Part shown: in pieces, positions 17,927-26,135 of the stretch | How positions within the stretch are numbered: the first letter of the stretch is position 1 | Layout: every line of letters begins with the position of its first letter | DNA from: Novosphingobium sp. | Lineage (GTDB): Bacteria > Pseudomonadota > Alphaproteobacteria > Sphingomonadales > Sphingomonadaceae | Reading direction: 5' to 3' | Length of the DNA stretch: 64,000 nucleotides | Assembly: GCA_024236175.1 (NCBI GenBank) | Contig: JACKKY010000004.1 | Coordinates: 260,501 to 324,500 of the forward strand | Position numbers and translations under genes: made by a program | Notes under the pieces: generated by a model | Database searches by the model: none | Told to the model about the DNA's origin: nothing | The model's input: the letters and a program-made list of their open reading frames with translations, nothing else

Positions 17927-18241
17927 ATGGATGAAAAGCATTTTATCCCAGTGGCGCGACTGGACGATATTCCCACCGGGACAAAAAAGGTTGTCGAGGT
18001 GAACGGCACCGAGATTGTCTTGTGCCACACAAAGGACAGGATCTTCGCGGTGCATAACCTCTGTAGCCATGCCCATGAGAAGCTCGAGGATGGTCGCCTG
18101 CGTAATTGCTGGATTTCCTGTCCGGTACATGGCGCCCGTTTCAATCTTGAAACGGGTGAGGCGATGAACCCTCCCGCGACGATGCCTATTAACACCTACG
18201 AGGTACGAATTGTGGGCGACAGCGTCGAAATCGCGGTCTGA
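17927..18241 (+). CDS. Rieske-type [2Fe-2S] ferredoxin
   Basis: A 104-residue cytoplasmic Rieske domain. Cluster ligands are C46 and H48 (CSHAH) and C65 and H68 (CPVHG). The fold and length match ferredoxins of ring-hydroxylating dioxygenases and the NirD subunit of assimilatory nitrite reductase. It follows the TonB receptor gene by 12 bases, probably in the same transcript. No dioxygenase or NirB lies near, so its partner is unknown; delivery of electrons to the globin-like proteins or another redox enzyme is speculation. Confidence 0.82.
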   Translation: MDEKHFIPVARLDDIPTGTKKVVEVNGTEIVLCHTKDRIFAVHNLCSHAHEKLEDGRLRNCWISCPVHGARFNLETGEAMNPPATMPINTYEVRIVGDSVEIAV

Positions 18242-18738
18242 CATCAAGGCAGATCGGGTGGCCTTCTGGACCTCCCTCGGACAATCATCACGGCCTCGAA
18301 GAACCTGGCGATTGCAGGCATCCAGGACACCCGTCGGAATGGGACCAGCAGGTCTTGATTGAAAATAGTCGCAACCCTGGCGTCACTATCAAACAGCCCC
18401 GGAATCCCCGGAGCTTGTACGAGCTTGCCCCTCGCCGGCCTCATACCTATCTTTAAGACATGCTGTATTTTCCGACCTTTGATCGATTCCGACAGCATGG
18501 GAGCAGTCTCATGACCCGACTGCCGCCCTCGGGGCAGTGTGCCTTCCGGTATCTGCTTGCGAGGGAATAAGGCTACGGCCTAGCCAGTATTCCTGCATCC
18601 ACCCGGTGTAACCGATTGGGCTGATCTTCCAGTTCGGCTCGAATTACGCGCAGGCTGGCCACAGGATAACATCATGAGAAAACTGATGCCGACGACCGTT
18701 TGCAGAGCGGTCGCAACGGCTATTGAAGGAATCGAGAA
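18242..18738. other. Intergenic region before the second globin gene
   Basis: About 500 bases. Two minus-strand open frames here encode low-complexity, Arg/Ser-rich products with no family features and are not called. The globin gene starts behind GAAGGAATCGAGAA. I see no terminator or strong operator. Confidence 0.4.
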
Positions 18739-19155
18739 ATGAGACCTGTCGTATCCGACCGCAACCGTAAGGTGTTGTTCCAGTCCCTGTCCCCCGTCCG
18801 GGCAAACAAGAGTGAATTGATCAAGCGAATGCAGACCAATCTGGAATTGGCCAACGCTGGTCAAATCCCCGGTAGATCGGAAAATGTTGCGAGCGAGCTC
18901 ACAGAGATGCTCATCTCTCAGGTCGCGCAATTGTTCGACAGAGGTGAATTCGGAAATCTGGACGAGATCCGCAACGAGCATGACCGGTTGCAGCTGACGG
19001 GTCAGATCTACTCACGGTTTGGTGATGCGCTCATTCCGATCCTGAAGGACCTTGTTGGCCCGGATGTTCCGGTATCGGCGCCGGGAGCCTGGTGCCAGAC
19101 ATTCTGGTCCATTATCGGGAAGGTGAATTCCGACCAGAAACTTGAAACTGTGTGA
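18739..19155 (+). CDS. Second globin-like protein
   Basis: A 138-residue protein whose second half reads like globin helices F-H: EIRNEHDRLQLTGQIYSRFG with a candidate proximal histidine, then DALIPILKDLVGPDVPVSAP and a final AWCQTFWSIIGKV, matching the bacterial globin pattern of LG...W...Y/F. The N-terminus is charged and lacks a signal peptide. It is clearly divergent from the globin at 13668. The NO-handling context suggests an NO or oxygen sensor or scavenger. Heme binding is inferred. A strong hairpin ends the transcript. Confidence 0.55.
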   Translation: MRPVVSDRNRKVLFQSLSPVRANKSELIKRMQTNLELANAGQIPGRSENVASELTEMLISQVAQLFDRGEFGNLDEIRNEHDRLQLTGQIYSRFGDALIPILKDLVGPDVPVSAPGAWCQTFWSIIGKVNSDQKLETV

Positions 19156-19163
19156 AATCTGAA

Positions 19164-19193
19164 GCCGCCGGGAAACACCAGTTTCCCGGCGGC
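19164..19193. terminator. Strong hairpin between convergent genes
   Basis: Perfect 13-base stem GCCGCCGGGAAAC / GTTTCCCGGCGGC with an ACCA loop, eight bases after the globin stop. It lacks a long T-run on either strand, but its position between convergent genes makes it a likely terminator or mRNA-stabilising 3' hairpin. Confidence 0.65.
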
Positions 19194-19268
19194 ACCGATC
19201 ACCTGCCATTTCTGCACAAGTATCTGGAATAAGCCTTCCAGCAAACCTCTACGCGGAGCACGCTTTGG

Positions 19269-19898
19269 CTATTGGCCACGCCCGTAGGACGGAATGGCCA
19301 GCCCCCAACGAATTGCTGCCCCACGCAAAATGAAACCTGCCAATGCAGAGATTGCCCAAACCATCCATTCGACGAATCCGATCAGAGTTCCTGCAACGCA
19401 CAGGCACGCCGACAGGGCTGCGGCAGTTACATATAGCTCGGGACGCATCAGGATCGATGGCCGCCCAGCCAGAACGTCGCGAATGATGCCGCCCACACAA
19501 CCGGTCACAATGCCCATGAGCGCAGATGTTACAGGTGTTACCCCATAGTCGAGCGCCTTGGCTGTTCCCAGAACGGCATAGGCAGCAAGGCCAGCGGCAT
19601 CTGCCCATTCGAGAAACTGTCCACCCCAAAGCCAGCTCGGCGCGTACCAGACGATCACCGCAGCTCCAAGGCACACAGGCGCCACCCATGGATCGTGTAT
19701 CCAGAACACCGGTGCTCCAATCAGCAGATCTCTCACAGAACCACCGCCAACGCCTGTGACGAGAGAAAAGAATGCCAGGGTGACAAAGGTCTGTCGCATT
19801 TGTGCAGCCAGAACCGCACCCGACAGAGCGAAGATTCCTATGCCCAATAGATCGAGGAGGCCCAGCATGGCAGGCAAATCGGGAGTTGGCATGACCAT
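19269..19898 (-). CDS. UPF0126/TRIC-like membrane protein
   Basis: A 209-residue inner-membrane protein with seven hydrophobic helices in two repeats. Each repeat carries the family's glycine-rich signature: VTGVGGGSVRDLLIG and VTGCVGGIIRDVLAG. This doubling defines UPF0126 (YicG/YadS), now related to trimeric intracellular cation channels. It probably conducts small cations; the physiological role in bacteria is unclear. It is transcribed away from the MscS gene; an in-frame ATG six bases downstream (19892) is an alternative start. Confidence 0.82.
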   Translation of the reverse strand: MVMPTPDLPAMLGLLDLLGIGIFALSGAVLAAQMRQTFVTLAFFSLVTGVGGGSVRDLLIGAPVFWIHDPWVAPVCLGAAVIVWYAPSWLWGGQFLEWADAAGLAAYAVLGTAKALDYGVTPVTSALMGIVTGCVGGIIRDVLAGRPSILMRPELYVTAAALSACLCVAGTLIGFVEWMVWAISALAGFILRGAAIRWGLAIPSYGRGQ

Positions 19899-20009
19899 CC
19901 GTTCGGCTCAGGGAGTGATCGGCATGATACTGCTAGCAATTTCGGTGTCGATGATCTCTGCGGAAATCACTGCGCCGCTTTTAGGCCTAACAGAGGGCTG
20001 ATCCGAAAA

Positions 20010-20588
20010 ATGACAATCGGCAATAGGATTCTCGACGCACTCGGCAAATTCGATCCGGGCAGCCTGTCCGGTGCGCTTCTGCTCGGCGCCGTGCTTTTCA
20101 TTGTCGGTCTGCTCGCGTCGTGGCTGGTGCGCCGCATGCTCAAGGAAGCCATTCTGCACGACAAGGCCGAACGCATCGACGAAATCACGCTGCAGTTCAC
20201 AAGCCGTCTGATCATGCTGATTGTCTGGCTGATCCTTGCGACGCTTTACGCCCATCTCGTTCCGGCGCTCAACAGGATCAGTTCCACGCTGCTTGCCGGG
20301 GTCGGGCTGATGTCGGTAATCATCGGATTTGCGGCTCAACAGACCTTAGGGAACCTCGTCGCCGGGGTCAGCCTGATCCTGTACAAACCATTCCGGCGCG
20401 GCGACCGGTTGCAGGTCCAGGCGCCGACGAAGGATGAATGCGAGACGGGTACAGTGGAAGAAATCTCGCTTGGCTTCACGCTTCTGAGAACCGACGACGG
20501 CCGTGAGATCATCATAGCGAACAGCACGATGGCGCAGCAGACGATGATCAAGCTGCCACGTGCCGAAACCGAGCCAAATCAGTCATGA
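20010..20588 (+). CDS. Small MscS-family mechanosensitive channel
   Basis: A 192-residue MscS-like channel. Helices lie near residues 20-40, 65-85 and 95-115; the pore-lining helix reads LLAGVGLMSVIIGFAAQQTLGNL, followed by a beta domain with YKPFRRGDRLQV and GTVEEISLGFTLLRTDDGREI-IAN, the MscS signature. It ends after the beta domain without the usual long alpha/beta C-terminal cage, making it shorter than E. coli MscS (286). The likely role is release of solutes on osmotic downshock. Confidence 0.85.
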   Translation: MTIGNRILDALGKFDPGSLSGALLLGAVLFIVGLLASWLVRRMLKEAILHDKAERIDEITLQFTSRLIMLIVWLILATLYAHLVPALNRISSTLLAGVGLMSVIIGFAAQQTLGNLVAGVSLILYKPFRRGDRLQVQAPTKDECETGTVEEISLGFTLLRTDDGREIIIANSTMAQQTMIKLPRAETEPNQS

Positions 20589-20750
20589 CCCGCCGCTTCG
20601 ATTCCTCCGCACCGGCCCCACCTCGGCCGCGCGACCGGAAACGCGATCGACACGATCTCGAAAATCGCACCCCGAACGTGATATGGGAGTGTACCACCCG
20701 TTAGTCGGCCGATAGGTCCGGCGAACCCGCCGGGCCCACGGAAGGGAGCC

Positions 20751-23033
20751 ATGCCGGACAGGAAACCCAGCTACAGGACCTACACGGCGCCCGCCGGCGG
20801 CTGGGGCGCTGCCGCCGCGACTGCCAAGGTCCTCATGCAGGAGAGCGTCCTTGCCAAGGGATCGAGAGCGCTGCTTTCGATGAACCAGCCCGGCGGATTC
20901 AAATGTCCAAGCTGCGCCTTTCCCGATCCCGAATGCCGCAAAACCCTGGAATTCTGCGAGAACGGCGCAAAGGCGCTGGCCCATGAGGCAACCCGGTTTC
21001 GCGTGACTCGCGAGCTCTTCGAGCGATACACGGTTTCCGAACTGGCGGAGCAATCGGACTACTGGCTCGAGAAGCAGGGCCGCCTGACCGAGCCGATGCG
21101 CTACGATCCGGCAATCGACAGATATGTGCCGATCGGCTGGGACGATGCCTTCGCGACGATCGGGCGCCACCTGCGTGCGCTCGGCAGCCCGCACCAGGCC
21201 GAGTTCTACACGTCCGGCCGCACGCCGAACGAAGCGGCATTTCTCTATGCGATCTTCGTGCGCGAATTCGGGACCAACAATTTCCCCGACTGCTCGAACA
21301 TGTGCCACGAACCGACCAGCCGGGGCCTGCCGCCCTCCATCGGTGTCGGCAAGGGCACGGTGGTGATGGAGGATTTCGACCACGCCGAGGCAATCTTCGT
21401 CATCGGCCAGAACACCGGCACCAATTCGCCCCGGATGATGACCAATCTTGTCGAAGCGCGAAAGCGCGGCGTGCCGATCGTGGCCGTCAATCCGATGCCG
21501 GAACGCGCGCTGATAAAATTCACCGAGCCGCAGGATGTCATCCAGATGGCGACATTCGGCTCGACCGAAATCGCCAGCGAGTTTGTCCATATCTCGATCG
21601 GTGGCGATATCGCGCTTCTCAAGGGCATGATGAAGGTCATCTTCGAGCGCGACGCGGCGGGCGAAGACGTGATCGACCGGAATTTCGTCAACAGGCATAC
21701 GGTCGGGATCGAAGCCGTCCGCGAGGACGCATTCGCGCAGGACTGGGCGGATATCTGCCGCGTCTCGGGCCTCGATGAAGAGCAGATCCGCCGCTGCGCG
21801 GAAATCTACATCCGCTCGAACGCCACGATGATCTGCTACGGCATGGGCCTGACCCAGCATCAGGAAGGGTCGCGCCTGCTGCAGCAGGTGGCGAACCTGC
21901 TGTTCCTGCGCGGCAACTTCGGCAAGCCGGGCGCCGGCATCGCTCCGATCCGAGGCCATTCCAACGTGCAGGGCGACCGCACGGTCGGCATCGACGAGCG
22001 GCCGGACCGGGATTATCTCGACCGCGTCCAGGCCGTATTCGGCTTCGATCCGCCGCGAGAGAAGGGACATCATACGCTCGAAGCCGTCGAAGCCATGCTG
22101 AACGGCACGGCCAAGGTCTTTATCGGCATGGGCGGCAATTTCGTTCGCGCGGTACCCGATACGGAACGGTCCTACGCGGCGATGCGCAAGCTCGACCTGA
22201 CCGTCGCGATATCGACGAAACTCAATCGCGGCCATGTCATCCACGGCAGGGAAGCGCTGATCCTTCCGGTCATCTCCCGATCCGAACGGATCACGACCGA
22301 GGCGGGCGAACAGTTCGTCACCATCGAGGATTCGATGGCCAAGGTCACGGCGTCCTGCGGGATCCTGGAGCCGGCAAGCCCGGCATGCATGGCGGAAGTG
22401 GAGATCGTCTGCCGCATGGCAAGCGCGACCCTGCCGGACAGCAAGACGGACTGGGAAGCCCTTGCTCACGACTACGGGTTGATCCGCGACAGGATCGCGC
22501 AGGTCTATCCCGGGATATACAGCGGCTTTTCGGAGCGGATCGGCGATCCAGCTGGATTTCAGCTCGACGTTCCGCCTCGCCGACTGGTCTGGCCGACCCC
22601 CAACGGCAAGGCGAATTTTCTGCTGTTCAATGGACTTGAGGCAAACAGGCCCGTTGACGATCCGGCCATGCTGCGGCTGGCCACGGTGCGTTCGCACGAT
22701 CAGTTCAACACGACGATCTACAGTTACTCGGATCGCTATCGCGGCGTGTACAACGACCGGATGGTGGTGTTCATGAACGAGGACGACCGCAAGGAGCGCG
22801 GACTTGCCAGGCAAGCGAGGATCGCGCTCGAAACGATTAGCGACGACGGGATCAGGCGGCGGGTCGCAGGTCTCACCGTCATCGATTATCCGATGCCGCG
22901 CGGAGCCATCGCGGGGTATTACCCGGAGCTCAATCCGCTGTTGCCTCTCGAATATTTTGACGAGATCAGCGGGACGCCGGCAGCAAAGTCCATTCCCGTC
23001 AGAGCGCTTCCCGACAGCGACGAGACCGCGTAG
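20751..23033 (+). CDS. FdhF/YdeP-type molybdopterin oxidoreductase
   Basis: A 760-residue cytoplasmic enzyme of the bis-MGD molybdopterin superfamily. The N-terminus has CPSC...C...C (GGFKCPSCAFPDPE, then PECRK and FCENG) in the region of the [4Fe-4S] cluster. The pterin region has CSNMCHEPTSRGL, where a cysteine can ligate molybdenum. GHSNVQGDRTVGI and the C-terminal dinucleotide-binding domain follow. This is the FdhF/YdeP group, related to formate dehydrogenase alpha subunits; E. coli YdeP is linked to acid resistance. No beta, gamma or FdhD gene is adjacent, so substrate and electron acceptor are unknown. Confidence 0.8.
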   Translation: MPDRKPSYRTYTAPAGGWGAAAATAKVLMQESVLAKGSRALLSMNQPGGFKCPSCAFPDPECRKTLEFCENGAKALAHEATRFRVTRELFERYTVSELAEQSDYWLEKQGRLTEPMRYDPAIDRYVPIGWDDAFATIGRHLRALGSPHQAEFYTSGRTPNEAAFLYAIFVREFGTNNFPDCSNMCHEPTSRGLPPSIGVGKGTVVMEDFDHAEAIFVIGQNTGTNSPRMMTNLVEARKRGVPIVAVNPMPERALIKFTEPQDVIQMATFGSTEIASEFVHISIGGDIALLKGMMKVIFERDAAGEDVIDRNFVNRHTVGIEAVREDAFAQDWADICRVSGLDEEQIRRCAEIYIRSNATMICYGMGLTQHQEGSRLLQQVANLLFLRGNFGKPGAGIAPIRGHSNVQGDRTVGIDERPDRDYLDRVQAVFGFDPPREKGHHTLEAVEAMLNGTAKVFIGMGGNFVRAVPDTERSYAAMRKLDLTVAISTKLNRGHVIHGREALILPVISRSERITTEAGEQFVTIEDSMAKVTASCGILEPASPACMAEVEIVCRMASATLPDSKTDWEALAHDYGLIRDRIAQVYPGIYSGFSERIGDPAGFQLDVPPRRLVWPTPNGKANFLLFNGLEANRPVDDPAMLRLATVRSHDQFNTTIYSYSDRYRGVYNDRMVVFMNEDDRKERGLARQARIALETISDDGIRRRVAGLTVIDYPMPRGAIAGYYPELNPLLPLEYFDEISGTPAAKSIPVRALPDSDETA

Positions 23034-23034
23034 C

Positions 23035-23676
23035 CTATTTTTTCCTGACGATCTTCAGCCATGGATTGAGGTCGGGCTCGGCAATCTTCGTCAGCCTGTT
23101 GCTGTCATTATGCACGAAGGGCTCGCTTTGTCCGTGCACCATCAGGATTGTATCCTCGGTGTAGCTCCATGATCCATCGTCGTGGAATTCGATTTCGAGG
23201 CGATAGCTGTCAGTGCGGAAAGCCTGTTCGAGAAAATCGGTCGAGCAGATGCCGTAGCCGGTCTTCCCACGTGTCGCTTCGACGACGATACGACGGTCGT
23301 CCGTCCCGGCGTGCCCGGATGCCAGCGCAACCTGGCCACGCGGGATCGCCAGCGTCTGCATGATCAGTCCAGTTGCCGGCTCCCAGAGCCAATAGCCAAT
23401 CTGGTCGTGAAAGGTGTTCTCCTCGTCCGGCGCATTGATGTGCGTGTGATAGCGCAGGCCATAGAGCAACTGCGGCCCATTCGTCTGTGGATCGATTGGT
23501 TGCAGCTCGATGCGTTCGCTGAACACGCGGTGTTCAGGCCCGTCGGCCTTCGGATTGATGTCCTTGCCCACCGCTCCTTCCCAGATACCAGCAAGCCTTC
23601 TCAGCGGACCGAGATTGGCGAAGGTGTCCGGATCGACAGGATCAGGCTCAGTAAAGATGTCGTCGGGTATGCTCAT
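23035..23676 (-). CDS. Heme-binding beta-barrel (nitrobindin/FABP-like) protein
   Basis: A protein of about 213 residues with the calycin-like pattern of FABP-family heme-binding barrels. LRRLAGIWEGAVGKDINP is the N-terminal GxWxG motif; YWLWEPATGLIMQTLAIPRG is the central LWEP strand; a late SYTEDTILMVHG strand pair follows. The ATG at 23676 has GGTGAGG seven bases upstream; an in-frame ATG at 23691 precedes that ribosome site. Relatives such as nitrobindin bind heme and NO or fatty acids. The proximal histidine is not certain by eye. Its 3' end nearly touches the molybdoenzyme gene (convergent). Confidence 0.68.
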   Translation of the reverse strand: MSIPDDIFTEPDPVDPDTFANLGPLRRLAGIWEGAVGKDINPKADGPEHRVFSERIELQPIDPQTNGPQLLYGLRYHTHINAPDEENTFHDQIGYWLWEPATGLIMQTLAIPRGQVALASGHAGTDDRRIVVEATRGKTGYGICSTDFLEQAFRTDSYRLEIEFHDDGSWSYTEDTILMVHGQSEPFVHNDSNRLTKIAEPDLNPWLKIVRKK

Positions 23677-23715
23677 CGCTTGCCTCACCATTGCCGCTTC
23701 GGTCTTGTTTTGCTG

Positions 23716-24360
23716 TCAAGCGGCCGCGTTCGCCAGTCCGGGCAGAACCTTGACGAGGCCCGCCGCGACCATGTCCACCGCAATGGCAAGCAGGATCATC
23801 CCCATGAGCCGTGTCGTGATGACCCTCAACGTATCGCTCATCACCTTGCCGATCTGCGACGCAAAGAAAAGGACGAAGAACAGCAGCGCGAGGATCGCCC
23901 CCACAATCGCTGCAAGTGACAGGAGACCTTCAAGTCCCTGCGAATGGCCTGCATAAATGATCAGCGTGGCGATCGTTCCCGGGCCGACGATCATCGGGAA
24001 TGTGATCGGATAGAATGCAAGGCTAGAAAGATCCTGCATTTGGCCCTGTTCGCTGGAGTTGCCATGATGGGATGCGATGCTCCCGCCGTGCAGCATCGAC
24101 CAGGCGATACTCGCCAGCACGAGACCGCCGGCAATGCGAAACTCGTCCACTGAAATTCCGAAGAAGCTAATGATCTGCTGTCCGGCGAGCAGGATGACGG
24201 CGGACATGAGGGCGGAAAAGATCACAATCTTCACTGCCAGCGTCCGCTGCTGTCCAACCGAGTATCCATTCGTCAGGGCGAGGAACATCGGCAGGTTCAC
24301 GAATGGGTTCATGATTGCAAAGAACGCACCGAACGCCTTTGCTAGTTCGCCATAGTCCAT
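23716..24360 (-). CDS. MarC family integral membrane protein
   Basis: A 214-residue protein with six transmembrane helices. The family's AFFAIMNPFVNLPMFLALT at the N-terminus and FYPITFPMIVGPGTIATLI in the middle are both present; this NP...P/GPGT pair defines MarC. MarC proteins were once linked to multiple antibiotic resistance, but their function is unknown. It lies 39 bases upstream of the heme-barrel gene on the same strand and may be co-transcribed with it. Confidence 0.88.
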   Translation of the reverse strand: MDYGELAKAFGAFFAIMNPFVNLPMFLALTNGYSVGQQRTLAVKIVIFSALMSAVILLAGQQIISFFGISVDEFRIAGGLVLASIAWSMLHGGSIASHHGNSSEQGQMQDLSSLAFYPITFPMIVGPGTIATLIIYAGHSQGLEGLLSLAAIVGAILALLFFVLFFASQIGKVMSDTLRVITTRLMGMILLAIAVDMVAAGLVKVLPGLANAAA

Positions 24361-24762
24361 CTTACTGCTCTCCCGGCTTCGGCGCTAAGTCTGCGACCTA
24401 ACATCCAACGGCCATATCCATCCTCCGATGTCTAGGCCAGAAGGTGCGCTAGAAGCAGAACCTCCGAAGGGCGCTATCCTCGCCGAAGGAAGGGCGTTCA
24501 CCGAGATGATTTCCCTGCCCGAACCCAGTCGTTCCTTCACCTTTGCGTTTGGTCGATGTAGACGTTGACGGAATGCTTATTCATTTGGCTCATTCGATGG
24601 CCATAGTGTTCGAAACCCCGGCCATTCGCGACTCATGACGCCAATTTAACGCCCCATGCAGCTCCCAACCGCTCCAGTACCTAGTCCAAGGACTCACCTC
24701 TCAGGAGACTTCGAGCAATTTTTGGGGCACAGTCTGCGCCTACTTCCACTCGGATCGTCAGA
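24361..24762. other. Intergenic region at the edge of the defence island
   Basis: About 400 bases with lower coding character than the flanks. I see no gene, terminator or strong repeat. It separates housekeeping genes from the HEPN/Wadjet block and may contain an insertion boundary. Confidence 0.35.
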
Positions 24763-24972
24763 ATGATCGTAGCTACTTTGACCGAAGGTGACGGTAACTG
24801 GTTGGGTTTCTGGCATTTTGACACGCTGCCGAGGACCGGCGAATATATCATCTTGGCTGGCGACGAATATGAAGTGGTCGCGATCGAGCATTGGCCACAA
24901 ATCGACGGCATGCCTCTCGACGATTCAAACAAGGCCCACATACGAATTCACGTAGTGGAAAGGGATAAATAG
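24763..24972 (+). CDS. Small conserved-looking hypothetical protein
   Basis: A 69-residue protein with a compact beta-rich pattern: GNWLGFWHFDTLPRTGEYI then LAGDEYEVVAIEHWPQ and a closing AHIRIHVVERDK. Alternating hydrophobic residues and F-LPRxGE suggest a small domain that interacts with other proteins or nucleic acid. There is no signal peptide. I do not recognise the family. It precedes the HEPN-like gene by 54 bases on the same strand. Confidence 0.5.
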   Translation: MIVATLTEGDGNWLGFWHFDTLPRTGEYIILAGDEYEVVAIEHWPQIDGMPLDDSNKAHIRIHVVERDK

Positions 24973-25026
24973 TGATTACGAACATCCACAACGGCGCATA
25001 ATTCCGAGACAATTACGGGGGAACGC

Positions 25027-25707
25027 GTGACCGGTTGGGTTCGATATTCGATGTGGGACCGCTGGCGGGATCTGACACGGTTTCGACTCGCCTGTGAGAT
25101 GGCACTGGATTCCTACAGAAGTTACGTGAACGAATTCCCAGTATCGTCCCCGCATCCGTTGATAGTCCATGATCCGTCAGGTGATTCAGGCTTCAAATGC
25201 GACCTTGATGAATTCAAGCAGGTCTTAAATGATGGCGAAGCGCTTTATCGCACAATCTTCCCCAACTACGTCGCTTTGACCGAAGATCTCGCCCGGGAAC
25301 TCATCGACCGACTTATCACCGACAAGGGCATCGCTCGCACCCAATTCCCTGGTATGAAGGCTAGTGACACAGCCGAGCACTATGTCACCAACGTTGCGGT
25401 GGAAGTGTGGGGCGAAGCTATTTTGAAAGTGGGTGGCCGTGACTGGAAGGGAGTTAAGGGTGGCAAGCGCGCGGTTGTTGAAGCGGTGACGGTTCGCAAT
25501 CTCTGCGCGCACGGCATCCCTGTTTTCAATCAAACGGCGATCAACCGGATCGCAACGGCTGCGGCGCGTAAGATCGCACTCAAGGACGGCGATCCGATCA
25601 AATTAGATAAGAAGCGCTTCACGTCATACACTGCCACCCTCCGGGCATTCGCCCGCGTATTGGCGGACAGCGTCACGAACCTTTCTGATAGTCACAGATC
25701 GACCTAG
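25027..25707 (+). CDS. HEPN-like domain protein
   Basis: A 226-residue cytoplasmic protein starting with GTG behind GGGGGA. The C-terminal third is helical and contains VRNLCAHG (about residue 157), matching the RxxxxH motif of HEPN ribonuclease domains; NQTAINRIATAAARK and RFTSYTATLRAFARVLAD complete a helical bundle. The N-terminal half has no recognised family. HEPN proteins are common RNA-targeting effectors in defence and toxin systems, and this one lies next to a Wadjet operon. The small gene just upstream could be its partner. The domain call is by motif only. Confidence 0.5.
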   Translation: MTGWVRYSMWDRWRDLTRFRLACEMALDSYRSYVNEFPVSSPHPLIVHDPSGDSGFKCDLDEFKQVLNDGEALYRTIFPNYVALTEDLARELIDRLITDKGIARTQFPGMKASDTAEHYVTNVAVEVWGEAILKVGGRDWKGVKGGKRAVVEAVTVRNLCAHGIPVFNQTAINRIATAAARKIALKDGDPIKLDKKRFTSYTATLRAFARVLADSVTNLSDSHRST

Positions 25708-26135
25708 TGCTCGCTGCGAATGGCGGGGTCCGCCGACTCAGCGGTCATTCCCGGACTCAAAGCCGACCACTGAAACCTGCCGTACATTCATACGCCAAAT
25801 TATGTGAGATTCTGGGCCGGAATCAGTCATTCAGCTTTGGCCAAGTCTCCCCGTAGATGCTGACATTCGCGTTGGCAGATGCCAAAAATTCGAATCTCGC
25901 CCAGCTCTCGTCTGGCATAAGCTTAATCTCGCCGATCCAGTCGAAATTCCATTGGCCGAAACGCTGCACCTTCACATTGCCCCCCGTATTTTCTAGAATC
26001 CGCGCTCTGCAAGGTCGTCAAATCCACAGCTCATAAAAATTGATCATTGGGCCATAGAAGGGCACTTAGCGTCCTCGTCGTATAATTTCGATTGGAATAC
26101 CTTCGGTGATAAAGTCCAGCTGGTCGCCGAGCCAT
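25708..26135. other. Intergenic region downstream of jetD
   Basis: About 430 bases between the HEPN-like gene and the jetD stop (convergent). Apart from the small minus-strand frame listed separately, I see no gene, no clear terminator and no repeat. Confidence 0.35.
25823..25975 (-). CDS. Possible small gene or gene fragment downstream of jetD
   Basis: A 50-residue minus-strand frame with GTG start and GGGGGG four bases upstream. The product, rich in aromatic residues (RFGQWNFDWIGEIKLMPDE, SWARFEFLASA, VSIYGETWPKLND), looks like real protein, not noise. It lies 160 bases after the jetD stop on the same strand. It may be a small gene of the defence island or the tail of a lost gene. No family is recognised. 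Confidence 0.33.
   Translation of the reverse strand: MKVQRFGQWNFDWIGEIKLMPDESWARFEFLASANANVSIYGETWPKLND

Noticed and set aside
18244..18498. 84-codon minus-strand frame before the second globin
   Set aside because: No ribosome site, irregular composition, no family features.
20583..22814. 743-codon minus-strand frame opposite the molybdoenzyme gene
   Set aside because: Antisense shadow; the plus-strand product has clear family motifs, this one has none.
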